The translations under genes and the position numbers were made by a program. A DNA stretch of 64,000 nt from Candidatus Eisenbacteria bacterium (GTDB lineage: Bacteria; Orphanbacterota; Orphanbacteria; Orphanbacterales; Orphanbacteraceae): contig JAFGGD010000054.1 in NCBI GenBank assembly GCA_016930695.1, positions 62,001-126,000 on the forward strand, written 5' to 3'. Positions 11,811-20,487 of the stretch are shown piece by piece; position 1 is the first letter of the stretch; every line of letters begins with the position of its first letter. The notes beneath the pieces are model-generated. The model searched no databases, was not told the DNA's origin, and worked only from the letters and a program-made list of their open reading frames with translations.

Positions 11811-12029
11811 ATGAAAATCCCCGAGGACTTTCTCGAAATCCTCGCCTGCCCCGAAACAAAGGCGCCGGTGGTCCAGGATGGGGACTGGCTCGTCTCCACC
11901 GACGCCGCCACGCGTCGCCGTTACCCGATCCGCGACGAGATCCCGATCATGCTCGTCGAGGAGTCGGAGGTCATGGACGAGGCGGCGTGGCGCGAGGCGA
12001 TGAAGCGCAACAACATCGACGCCGGCTAG
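11811..12029 (+). CDS. Trm112/YcaR-like small protein
   Basis: 72 residues matching the Trm112 family: LEILACPETKAPV at the N-terminus and RRRYPIRDEIPIMLVEESE in the middle. In eukaryotes and archaea Trm112 activates methyltransferases; bacterial single-domain versions are poorly characterised. Only one Cys of the usual CPxC zinc knuckle remains (CPET), so zinc binding by this motif is doubtful. GGAG lies about 9 bases before the ATG. It is probably co-transcribed with proS and with the UPF0316 gene 72 bases downstream. Confidence 0.85.
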   Translation: MKIPEDFLEILACPETKAPVVQDGDWLVSTDAATRRRYPIRDEIPIMLVEESEVMDEAAWREAMKRNNIDAG

Positions 12030-12101
12030 AAACCGCCGGCGCGGAAGGCCGTCGCCGCGGACGGCGCCCCCTTCCCCGCCCCGGCGGCCGGAGACCGAAC
12101 C

Positions 12102-12662
12102 ATGGATTGGACCGTGCTGCTCACCGGAGTGATCGTCTTTTTCGCGAGGGTCGGCGACGTCTCTCTCGGGACGATCCGCACCATCAGCATCGTGCAGGGG
12201 AAGACGCGGGCCGCCTTCTTCCTCGGCTTCGTCGAGGTCTGTCTCTGGCTTTTCGTAGTCACCACCGTAGTGAACCAGGTGATGGAACAGCCGATCCTCG
12301 CCCTCTTCTACGCCCTCGGCTTCTCCACCGGGAACGTCGTCGGGATCAAACTGGAGCGGCGTCTGGCTTTCGGCCACACCGTGCTCCGCGTGATCACGCC
12401 GCACATGGGAAAAGAGATGGCCGCCGAGATTCGTGAGATCGGCTTTCCCGTCACCACCTTCACGGGAGAGGGGCGGTCCGGTCCAATCACGGAGCTGTAT
12501 GTGGCCTGCCGGCGGCGCGACCTGCCCGTCATCCTGCCGGTCGTTCACCGCATCGATCCGGACGCGTTCTATCTGACCGAGCAGGCCGGCACGGTGAGCA
12601 AGATCCGCCGCCCCATTCTCACGCCGCGGACCGGCTGGCGGGGGATCGGCAAGCGGAAGTAG
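12102..12662 (+). CDS. UPF0316-type membrane protein (DUF5698/DUF2179)
   Basis: 186 residues. Three N-terminal transmembrane helices with the family signature FFARVGDVSLGTIRTISIVQGK and a GFSTGNVVGIKLE segment are followed by a cytoplasmic DUF2179-like ferredoxin-fold domain (residues about 100-165). Family members are widespread integral membrane proteins of unknown function; the DUF2179 domain is suspected to bind small ligands. The assignment is from sequence pattern only. Confidence 0.85.
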   Translation: MDWTVLLTGVIVFFARVGDVSLGTIRTISIVQGKTRAAFFLGFVEVCLWLFVVTTVVNQVMEQPILALFYALGFSTGNVVGIKLERRLAFGHTVLRVITPHMGKEMAAEIREIGFPVTTFTGEGRSGPITELYVACRRRDLPVILPVVHRIDPDAFYLTEQAGTVSKIRRPILTPRTGWRGIGKRK

Positions 12663-12759
12663 TCCCGGTCCCGCCCGCCGCTCCACCCGTTTCCCGCGCC
12701 GGCGATCGGCTTCCCGCTCGATTCGCTCTATATTGATAGGCGGAAGGAGGACGCCCGCC

Positions 12760-12972
12760 ATGGCGATCCCCTGTCCGCGTTGCGGCAGGCAGTACGATTC
12801 GACGCTTTTCGCCTTCGACCGGACGGTGCGGTGTTCCTGCGGCGCCGTCGTCGATCGAAACGCGTCGATCGGCGCTCCGGACCCCGCGGAGAACGGCGAC
12901 CAGATCGGATCGAGGAATCCCTCGTCGACAAAGAGGCAGACCGCTCCGTCCGAAACATCCCGAGGGGAGTAG
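12760..12972 (+). CDS. Small zinc-ribbon protein
   Basis: 70 residues. A strong GGAAGGAGG ribosome site lies 9 bases upstream of the ATG, and TATATT at 12729-12734 could be a -10 box. The first 30 residues contain a CPRC knuckle and a CSC pair (IPCPRCGRQYDSTLF and TVRCSCGAVV), a pattern shared by short bacterial zinc-ribbon proteins of unknown function. The remaining 40 residues are polar and low in structure. The C-terminal half overlaps, on the other strand, a sequence that looks like the start of a lipoprotein, so the true 3' end deserves checking. Confidence 0.6.
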   Translation: MAIPCPRCGRQYDSTLFAFDRTVRCSCGAVVDRNASIGAPDPAENGDQIGSRNPSSTKRQTAPSETSRGE

Positions 12973-13076
12973 GCGTCGTTGTCGCACCCTGTCGAGAAAA
13001 GAAGTGCGGCGACGGGGACGAGCAGAAGACGGAACACGGAGCCGGCGGGGATCGGTTTTATGTGACTAGTATACAC
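12868..13076 (-). pseudogene. Possible lipoprotein gene remnant antisense to the zinc-ribbon gene
   Basis: Reading from a GTG at 13074-13076 or 13035-13037, the minus strand encodes a very typical lipoprotein signal peptide: FRLLLVPVAALLFSTGC followed by DNDAYSPRD and about 35 further residues. The frame then runs antisense through the zinc-ribbon and UPF0316 genes, where its composition is that of a shadow frame. No clear ribosome site was found. It may be a truncated or decayed gene, or a coincidence. Confidence 0.25.
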
Positions 13077-13093
13077 GCAAATGGTACGGCTGG

Positions 13094-13792
13094 CTACGGG
13101 CGGGCGGTGTTCGCGTCCGGCGCGAATCCCGCGAGGAGCCGCTCCACCGCCGCCGGTATCTCCCGCGCCTCCCGGACGACGGCATCCGCGCCGTCGATCT
13201 CGCCGGGAGCCCCGAACCCGTAAGCCGAGCCGATAAAGAAGATGCCGTTGTCGCGGGCGGCGCGGAAATCGTCCCGGCGATCTCCGACCAGCACCGCCGG
13301 CCTCGCCGGGATCTCCCCCAGAACTTCCCGGGCCATTTCCGGCTTGCTCTCCTCCGGCCGCTCCCTGTGGCGGACCCGGTCGAACAATCCGGTGATCCCC
13401 CGACTCTCCAAAACCGTATCGATGTAAATTTTCGACCCGTTCGAGCAGATCGCCAGCCGGAACTCGCGACGGAAGCGCTCGAGCATCTCCCGTACCCCGG
13501 GATAGAGTTCTCCCGTTTCGGCGACCAGATCGAACTCGCGCCGGTCCATCTCCTCCAGAAAGAGGGTCATGTCCCGGCCGGGCGCCATGCCGCGGAACCA
13601 GTCGTGGAACTCGTGCACCGGACGGCCGAAGTAGCCGTTGATCGCATCGGCGCTCGGGCGCGGAAGGCCGTGACGGTCACAGGTTTCCCACACCGCCCGC
13701 GCCGTTCCCCGATCCCCCCGGAAAAGCGTGCCGTCCAGGTCGAAGATCAGAAGCCCGCGCGGTCGCGCCGGCGATTTCCTTTTATTGTCCAA
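13094..13792 (-). CDS. HAD-superfamily phosphatase, phosphoglycolate-phosphatase-like
   Basis: 232 residues from a TTG start that overlaps the stop of the upstream gene by 11 bases; GAGGAAA precedes it. All four HAD motifs are present: FDLDGTL (motif I), ICSNGS (motif II), SKPEMA with the Lys (motif III) and GDRRDDFRAARDNG (motif IV). A helical cap (about residues 25-95) makes it a type I HAD enzyme, such as phosphoglycolate or pyrophosphate phosphatase. The substrate is not determinable. No ATG exists between the upstream gene and motif I, which supports the TTG start. Confidence 0.8.
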   Translation of the reverse strand: MDNKRKSPARPRGLLIFDLDGTLFRGDRGTARAVWETCDRHGLPRPSADAINGYFGRPVHEFHDWFRGMAPGRDMTLFLEEMDRREFDLVAETGELYPGVREMLERFRREFRLAICSNGSKIYIDTVLESRGITGLFDRVRHRERPEESKPEMAREVLGEIPARPAVLVGDRRDDFRAARDNGIFFIGSAYGFGAPGEIDGADAVVREAREIPAAVERLLAGFAPDANTARP

Positions 13793-16217
13793 GGATTTCC
13801 TCGATCGCCCGCTCCGCCAGGTCCGCGCGCCTGTCCACGGCGCGCCAGGACGCCCAGCGCTGCGGGTCCTCCGTGAAACCTCCCACGGGATGATCGTCGG
13901 GAAGCGCCGCGGCGACGAGCGCCGCATAGCGCCCCGGGTCGGGCGCCGGGCGCGTCCCCACCTCGCCGGCCGCCCCCGGCGGCGACGCGAAACGGGGATC
14001 GAGCGCCGCCGAGCGCGCGTGCAACCTGTCCGCCCGCCGCCCATGCTCTCGATAGGCCCGATAGTCCCCGTCCGACTGAAAATCGAGCAGCGCCAGCGCC
14101 GACTCGACCCTCCCCAAAAGGTCGAAGAGGATCGCGTCCTCCGTTCCCGGCGGGTCGGCAAGGGTCGACTCGGCCAGCGCCCGCCCCTCGAGAAGCGCCG
14201 CGCGCCCCGCCTCCCCCTCCACCGTCTCCCCTGTCCTCACGAGGGCGACCGAACGCAGGATCCGCCGAGCCCTTTCCGCTCTTTCATCCTCCGCCGTTTC
14301 GAGCGTCGCCAATTCCCGCGCCGCCCTCTCGAAATCGCCCGACTCGAAACAGGTCAGCGCCAGGCGCGCGTGTACCGCTCCCTCCACCTCCGGCGGCAAT
14401 TCCCTCTCCAGAAAAGACGCGTAGCGCGCGAGCGCCGCCCTGGCGTCACCACGCGCGCGGAGCAGGTCCGCCTCGACGATTTCCAGATCCAAGCGGCCCG
14501 GACCGAGACGGAGCGCCTCGGCGAGCGCCTCCGCCGCCTCCGCCGTCAGCCTGTCCCGCAGGTACGCCCACGCGGCGACCCCGTGCGCGGCGGCGCGGAG
14601 AGGCTCCACCCCTACGCGCGCCGCGCGGTATTCCCGAACCAAACGCTCCCTCTCGCCATTCCTGTCGAGGAGAAGCAGCGTGTTCTCGAGCCCGAAGGGA
14701 TCCTCCGGAAACAGGGCGCGGAAACGGGCGAGCGCCCCCCGCGCTTCCTCCAGTCGCCCCGCCAGAAGGAGCGCCAGCGCCCAGGTTTGTTCCTTTTCCG
14801 TCACGCCGGGGCGTTCCTCGAGCGAGGCCGCCGCCGCCGCGAGCGCCGTCTCCACATCCCCGGCGAGAACCGCTTCGCGGAAAAGCAGATCGAGAACCCC
14901 CGGCAGGCCGGGGAGCGCGAGCGCCGTCTCCCGGATCCGCTCGACCCGCGTCGCCCCTTCGTCCGCGCCGGCGCTCCCGTCGAGAAAACGGGCGGCCCGC
15001 CAGGCCGATCTCGCCCGCGCCGTGTCCCCCGCCGACTCGCCGAAAACGAGCAGATCATCGAGCGCGAAGGCGGCCCCCGGTTCCGCGCGCACGCCGAAGC
15101 CCCTCAAACCGTCCGGCATCGCGACACGCATCACCGGCCGTCCGTTCAGGTGAATATCCGCCTCCCCGTTCTCCAGGCGCGCGGCGAGGCGGTTCCAACC
15201 GTGGCGCAGGTCGACGATCAGCCCGGAGAGGGAACGAACCGGACGGTCCGTCCCGCCGCTTCTTTCCAGGAGGAACACCTCTCCGGACGGCATCACCCGG
15301 AAGATGAGCCCGCGGAAGTCGTCTCCCTCGGCGCGGGCTCCCAGAAGAAAATCGGCCGGTCCCGGTCCGTCGATCGCGAAGAGCGTCTCGATCCTCTCCG
15401 CGCCTCGGGGCGGTGAGGCGAGCAGGTCGAAGAGGGGCGCCCGGTTCGGGGTGGTGATCGTCAACGCGCCGCGAAGAACCGGGAACGCCCCGCGCGCCCA
15501 AAGACCCCGATCGGAGCCGAATCCGTCAAAGAGGAGCGCCCGGACGGACGGGGCGCGGGGGGATTGGGAGCGAGCCGCCCCGGTCGTGTGAAGGGCGATG
15601 TTATCGAAAACGAATGCGGACCCGGGACCGGCGGCGAGTCCGATCGCGCTCCATGTGGAGTCGGGGAGGGGGGCGGCGAGCGCCTCTTCGCCGGCGATGA
15701 CGACCGTGATCCGTCCCTTCTCGATCCGCACCGCCGCGCGGTTCCATCCGGAGAGGAAAAGCCCCGGCGGAGAGACCGGGCCGGCTAAAATCTCCGTCCC
15801 GGCCGCCCCGAAACGCTCGACACGAACCATCATTCCGCCGGAAAAGAGGACACGGACACCCCCGTTTTCCACAGTCCCCGCACCGAGAAGAAACGCCCAG
15901 CCCGATTCGGGCGGCCCCGCGCGCCGCGCCCCCTCCCACTCCACCACCGTCACGCGGGACAACTCCCCGCAAGGTATCCACGCCGCCGCCCACTCCCCCT
16001 CCGGTGCCACGATCCGAAGCTCCCCCCCAAGCGCCTCACCGGCGCCGCGCCAGAGCGTGCGTATCCCATCGAAGGAATCGAAGCACTCCAGGGCGGTCCC
16101 GGCGAGCAGGTCCGCCCGCGAATAGATAGTGCGCGCCCCCATCGACGGACCGGCCGCCATCAGGAATGCAATCCCGGCGAAGAACAAGGCTTTCACGAGG
16201 CCTCCTGCGCGGAACAT
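13782..16217 (-). CDS. Large exported protein: two jelly-roll domains plus TPR-rich C-terminus
   Basis: 811 residues. The ATG at 16217 is preferred because a signal peptide follows at once (VKALFFAGIAFLMAAGPSMGA). Two successive beta-rich domains (about residues 25-225 and 235-390) share features: a FDSFDGIRTLW or FDGFGSDRGLW opening, a GWNRAAVRIEKG or GWNRLAARLENG strand, and a FDNIALH or LDDLLVF ending. This looks like a tandem duplication of a LamG or 3-keto-disaccharide-hydrolase-like concanavalin fold. The remaining 400 residues are helical TPR-like repeats rich in Ala, Glu and Arg. It probably binds carbohydrate or protein outside the cytoplasm. The HAD gene follows with an 11-base overlap. 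Confidence 0.7.
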   Translation of the reverse strand: MFRAGGLVKALFFAGIAFLMAAGPSMGARTIYSRADLLAGTALECFDSFDGIRTLWRGAGEALGGELRIVAPEGEWAAAWIPCGELSRVTVVEWEGARRAGPPESGWAFLLGAGTVENGGVRVLFSGGMMVRVERFGAAGTEILAGPVSPPGLFLSGWNRAAVRIEKGRITVVIAGEEALAAPLPDSTWSAIGLAAGPGSAFVFDNIALHTTGAARSQSPRAPSVRALLFDGFGSDRGLWARGAFPVLRGALTITTPNRAPLFDLLASPPRGAERIETLFAIDGPGPADFLLGARAEGDDFRGLIFRVMPSGEVFLLERSGGTDRPVRSLSGLIVDLRHGWNRLAARLENGEADIHLNGRPVMRVAMPDGLRGFGVRAEPGAAFALDDLLVFGESAGDTARARSAWRAARFLDGSAGADEGATRVERIRETALALPGLPGVLDLLFREAVLAGDVETALAAAAASLEERPGVTEKEQTWALALLLAGRLEEARGALARFRALFPEDPFGLENTLLLLDRNGERERLVREYRAARVGVEPLRAAAHGVAAWAYLRDRLTAEAAEALAEALRLGPGRLDLEIVEADLLRARGDARAALARYASFLERELPPEVEGAVHARLALTCFESGDFERAARELATLETAEDERAERARRILRSVALVRTGETVEGEAGRAALLEGRALAESTLADPPGTEDAILFDLLGRVESALALLDFQSDGDYRAYREHGRRADRLHARSAALDPRFASPPGAAGEVGTRPAPDPGRYAALVAAALPDDHPVGGFTEDPQRWASWRAVDRRADLAERAIEEILGQ

Positions 16218-16345
16218 CCGCCCCCCTTTCCGGAAGTGCAATACTACCGGAAAAAACCCCGCCGCGAAACGCGTCTCAACCTCCCCGGATCGGGTCGAGT
16301 CTCTGTAAATCACGGGAACATCTAAGGATCGGGATGCCCGGCCTT

Positions 16346-16470
16346 TGTGGATAAGGGGTTAAGTCGCTTCGAGGGGGCCAATATTCCTTTGTTGAAAAAT
16401 AAGGGGTTACGGCTATTCCGCCGATCGAGGACGGTTTTTCGCCCTTTTCCACTTATCCACACGATCCACG
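16346..16470. promoter_or_regulatory. DnaA-box cluster, candidate oriC or DnaA-controlled region
   Basis: A perfect DnaA box lies on the minus strand at 16346-16354 (TGTGGATAA) and another on the plus strand at 16453-16461 (TTATCCACA). The second is flanked by degenerate boxes at 16445-16453 (TTTTCCACT) and 16462-16470 (CGATCCACG). Between them are an AT-rich stretch and an 11-base direct repeat, ATAAGGGGTTA, at 16351-16361 and 16399-16409. The ATP synthase operon lies 1.4 kb away, and in several bacteria atp genes are near oriC. No dnaA, dnaN, mnmG or parAB gene is in the window, so origin status is only a hypothesis. Confidence 0.45.
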
Positions 16471-16715
16471 AGCGCACGATTCTGCCGGGCAACTGTCAAA
16501 ACGACCCACCCACCCCCTGCCGACAGAGTGCCCCCACAAGATAAGCGACCTCTCTCGACGAAAACCACACCATGTTCCCCGCCGAAAAATGGGGAATGGG
16601 GGGGCGGGATTCGGGAGGGTGGGAGGGCCCTCTGCGACGAGCGCCCGGCCCCCGATCGGCCCGCGTTCATCCGTTAAAAGAGGGGGCTCGCGACGGAACT
16701 CTTCTTATCTTTCTG

Positions 16716-16724
16716 TGGTAGAAT
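16716..16724 (+). promoter_or_regulatory. Extended -10 promoter for the Cys-rich operon
   Basis: TGGTAGAAT at 16716-16724 matches an extended -10 element (TGn plus TAGAAT). Transcription would start near 16731, about 43 bases before the ATG at 16774. No good -35 was seen, as is usual with extended -10 promoters. Confidence 0.45.
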
Positions 16725-16773
16725 GGAAGGGCGTCTCAAGCCCCCCGCTCTATCGAACCGGAGAAATCGCGAG

Positions 16774-17241
16774 ATGAACCTGCCCGAAGGGACCATGAGG
16801 GGAAAAGGCCGGCTTCGCCTCCGGGGCGCGTTTTCCGCCGCCCGATTCGGCGCGATCCCCTGGTGGGACGAGCGTTTTCTCTCCCGCGTTCTTCTCTCTT
16901 TTCTCCTCGTCCTCTTCACGATCGGCAGTCCGGGCGTATCCATAGCGGCAACCCGCGATTCCGGCGAATGTCCGGGCGCCTCGGCCTGCGGCTCCGACGA
17001 AGGGGCGAAGGGGGGATGCGCACACTCGCGGGGATGCGGCGGCGATTGCGAAAAGTCCCGGGGGTGCGACGGGCACCGGGCGCGCTGCGTCTGCTCCGCC
17101 GTGAGGGAGGCCTTCGCCCCCACGGATGACGACGACTCCCGGACCCCTCTTCCTTTCGCGGGGACGATCCGCCCCCGACCCCACGGGAGCATCCCCTCCA
17201 TCGACATGCGGCCTCCGGTTCCCCCTCCCCGCGCGTCCTGA
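16774..17241 (+). CDS. Exported or membrane-anchored Cys-rich small protein, unknown
   Basis: 155 residues. A basic N-terminus is followed by one hydrophobic segment (about residues 36-58, LSRVLLSFLLVLFTIGSPG), acting as signal peptide or anchor. Residues 66-107 contain eight cysteines, including a CxxxC pair (CGGDC) and a closing CVC. The C-terminal 45 residues are acidic, then Pro/Arg-rich. GGAG precedes the ATG by about 10 bases. It lies between a promoter-like element and a second Cys-rich exported gene, with a terminator after the latter, so the two are probably an operon. No family is recognised; metal binding or redox handling in the periplasm is a guess. Confidence 0.5.
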   Translation: MNLPEGTMRGKGRLRLRGAFSAARFGAIPWWDERFLSRVLLSFLLVLFTIGSPGVSIAATRDSGECPGASACGSDEGAKGGCAHSRGCGGDCEKSRGCDGHRARCVCSAVREAFAPTDDDDSRTPLPFAGTIRPRPHGSIPSIDMRPPVPPPRAS

Positions 17242-17317
17242 TTCCGGATCGCACATTGTACCCGGCCGCCTCCGCGCGGGCCGGGCGCACGAATGTCTCC
17301 AGAGAAAGGACGTTTTC

Positions 17318-17806
17318 ATGCGAGTGATCACGCGCATCGCGCTTGTTTTGCTGATTTTGGGCGTCGGTTTGGCGGGCGCCTATCAACTGAAGTCGAACCA
17401 TTCCGAGGCGGTCGCGGCGGACACCCGGATCGCCGCCGGTGATTGTAATCAGCCCTGCGGCGACGCCCAGGGCAAGTGCAACGAGAGCTGTAAAGGCAAG
17501 GACGACGGCAAGTGCCAGGGGCAATGCAAGGGTAAGGCCGACGGCAAGTGCGAAGGGCAGTGCAAGGGCCACGCAGACGGCAAGTGCCAGGGCAAGTGCG
17601 AAGGGCAGTGCAGGGGCCACGCCGACGGCAAGTGCGACGAGAGCTGCAAGGGCCACGCCGACGGCAAGTGCCAGGGCCAGTGCAAAGGGAAGGATGACGG
17701 CAAAGCCGGCGCCGGCTGCCGGGGGAAGGGGAACTCCTCGGCCCAGACCGCCCCGCAAAAGGGATGCGCTTCCCAGTCGGGTTGCACAACCCCCTGCGGA
17801 CGGTAA
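17318..17806 (+). CDS. Exported Cys-rich tandem-repeat protein (12-residue CxxxC repeat), unknown
   Basis: 162 residues with AAAGGA 7 bases before the ATG. Residues 1-22 form a hydrophobic signal/anchor (RIALVLLILGVGLAGAY). Residues 59-134 are six copies of a unit reading K-G-K/H-A/D-D-G-K-C-x-x-x-C, the third with a 4-residue insertion that adds a Cys. In total there are 19 cysteines and eight CxxxC spacings, regularly interspersed with Lys, Asp and Gly. There is no catalytic motif. The pattern suggests a repetitive metal- or cofactor-binding scaffold outside the cytoplasm; a modified peptide precursor is less likely because no modifying enzyme is nearby. A strong terminator follows 30 bases downstream. 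Confidence 0.65.
   Translation: MRVITRIALVLLILGVGLAGAYQLKSNHSEAVAADTRIAAGDCNQPCGDAQGKCNESCKGKDDGKCQGQCKGKADGKCEGQCKGHADGKCQGKCEGQCRGHADGKCDESCKGHADGKCQGQCKGKDDGKAGAGCRGKGNSSAQTAPQKGCASQSGCTTPCGR
17492..17719 (+). repeat. 36-bp coding tandem repeat, six units
   Basis: Units at 17492-17527, 17528-17563, 17564-17611 (with a 12-base insertion), 17612-17647, 17648-17683 and 17684-17719. Units are similar but not identical at the DNA level, and the Cys and Gly codons are conserved, which points to selection on the protein. Confidence 0.85.
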
Positions 17807-17835
17807 ACGCCGAACGAAAGTCCAATAACAACGAT

Positions 17836-17866
17836 CGCCCGCCGGCGACGACCGGCGGGCGTTTTT
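17836..17866 (+). terminator. Rho-independent terminator after the Cys-rich operon
   Basis: A perfect 10-bp GC stem (17836-17845 with 17852-17861) around a 6-base loop is followed by five T residues. It lies between convergent units, so the hairpin may also help end the atp transcript, although the T run favours the plus strand. Confidence 0.85.
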
Positions 17867-17900
17867 CATGACCGGACAGATAATAGGTGACTGTCCCTAA

Positions 17901-18176
17901 TTAGTTCGAATTACTCTCCTCGATCTTGTCCGTCAACACGGTGACGGTGTTGCGGATCACCTCGAGGAAGCCGCCGTGGGCGGTGAAGCGGCGTGTTTCG
18001 CCGCCCGGCGCGGTGATTCGGAGGGACCCGTCACCGAGGGCGATGACGAGGGGCGCGTGGTTGAAGAGGATCCCCACCTCGCCGTCCACGGCGGTGGCGA
18101 CCACCTTCTCGGCGTCCCCCTCGAAGAGCTTTCCCTCGGGGGAGTAGACCTCGCAGCGGAGCGCTTTCGAAGCCAT
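17901..18176 (-). CDS. atpC: ATP synthase F1 subunit epsilon, short form
   Basis: 91 residues, against about 130-140 in most bacteria. The beta-sandwich domain is complete (CEVYSPEGKLFEGDAEKVV, then DGEVGILFNHAPLVIALGDG, then GGFLEVIRNTVTVL). The C-terminal two-helix domain that inhibits ATP hydrolysis in many species is absent; the protein ends IEESNSN. Its ATG directly abuts the atpD stop (TAGATG). Its last codons adjoin a GGTGACTGTCCC-type element, so truncation by insertion should be considered, although naturally short forms exist. Last gene of the atp operon. Confidence 0.9.
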   Translation of the reverse strand: MASKALRCEVYSPEGKLFEGDAEKVVATAVDGEVGILFNHAPLVIALGDGSLRITAPGGETRRFTAHGGFLEVIRNTVTVLTDKIEESNSN

Positions 18177-19604
<1,428 letters not shown>

Positions 19605-20477
19605 CTAAACGAGCGCGTCGGCGCCGCCCACGATCTCCGCGATCTCATTGGTGATCTGGGCCTGCCGCGCGCGGTTGAACTGTCTCGTCAACATCCGGAT
19701 AAGCTCGTTGGCGTTGTCGGTGGCGTTCTTCATGGCGATGCGCCGGGCCGCCTGCTCGCCGGCGGCGCTCTCCAGCAGCGCCTTGAAGACGCGCATCTCC
19801 ACGATCCTCGGAAGGAGGCTCTCCAGAATCGCCCGCGGCGACGGCTCCAGGAGGAACTCGGCGCGCGGCGCCTTCTCTTCGCCGCCGGAGCGCTCCACCG
19901 GCAGGGGAAGGACCGTCTCCATCACGGGCGGGTGGGAGGCGATGGACTGATAGGAGGCGTAGACCATGCGGAACTCGTCGATCCGCCCATCCAGGAAACG
20001 CTCCATGAAAAGCCGGGCGATTTCCGCGCTCTGCGCCGGCGTCGGCTTGTCCCCCACGTCGACGCGGCTCGACTCGATCGCGTAACCGCGATAGCGGAAG
20101 TTGGCGATCCCCTTCTTCCCCACCACGTGGAGTTCCGTCTCGACGCCGGCCCCATCGAGTTCCCGCATCATGTCCCGGGCGGCGCGGATTACGTTCCCGT
20201 TGAAGGCGCCGCAGAGACCGCGGTTGGAGGTGATCACCAGCACGCCGACGCGCCGCACCTCCTCGTGCGCCCGGAGCAGGGGAAAGCGGTCCGCGTAGTT
20301 TTCCAGATCCACCGCGTCAAGAATCTCCCGCAGCTTGTTCGCATAGGGACGGGTGGCGAGCACCCGGCTCTGGGTCTTCTTCATCCGGGACGCCGCCACC
20401 AACTCCATCGTCTTGGTGATCTGTCCCGTCTTCCCCAGGCTCTTGATCCGGCGTTTGATTTCGCGCGTCTTCGCCAT
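19605..20477 (-). CDS. atpG: ATP synthase F1 subunit gamma
   Basis: 290 residues, normal length. This is the central rotor shaft. The N-terminus MAKTREIKRRIKSLGKTGQI with MELVAASRMKK and the C-terminal MKNATDNANELIRMLTRQFNRARQAQITNEI helices are classic. The frame is open further upstream through the atpA region, but the ATG at 20477 gives the conserved start and leaves a 10-base gap after atpA. Confidence 0.97.
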   Translation of the reverse strand: MAKTREIKRRIKSLGKTGQITKTMELVAASRMKKTQSRVLATRPYANKLREILDAVDLENYADRFPLLRAHEEVRRVGVLVITSNRGLCGAFNGNVIRAARDMMRELDGAGVETELHVVGKKGIANFRYRGYAIESSRVDVGDKPTPAQSAEIARLFMERFLDGRIDEFRMVYASYQSIASHPPVMETVLPLPVERSGGEEKAPRAEFLLEPSPRAILESLLPRIVEMRVFKALLESAAGEQAARRIAMKNATDNANELIRMLTRQFNRARQAQITNEIAEIVGGADALV

Positions 20478-20487
20478 CGCCCCGCGC

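Larger units (their letters stand above)
16218..16773. other. Non-coding region with DnaA boxes and a promoter
   Basis: 556 bases between divergently transcribed genes. The left part is AT-richer than its surroundings and holds the DnaA-box cluster at 16346-16470. The right part holds G/C tracts and the promoter at 16716-16724. No frame in it has coding features. Confidence 0.7.

Noticed and set aside
17492-17719. Period of 36 bp resembling CRISPR spacing
   Set aside because: Repeats are adjacent without spacers and are codon-phased within a protein, so this is a coding repeat.
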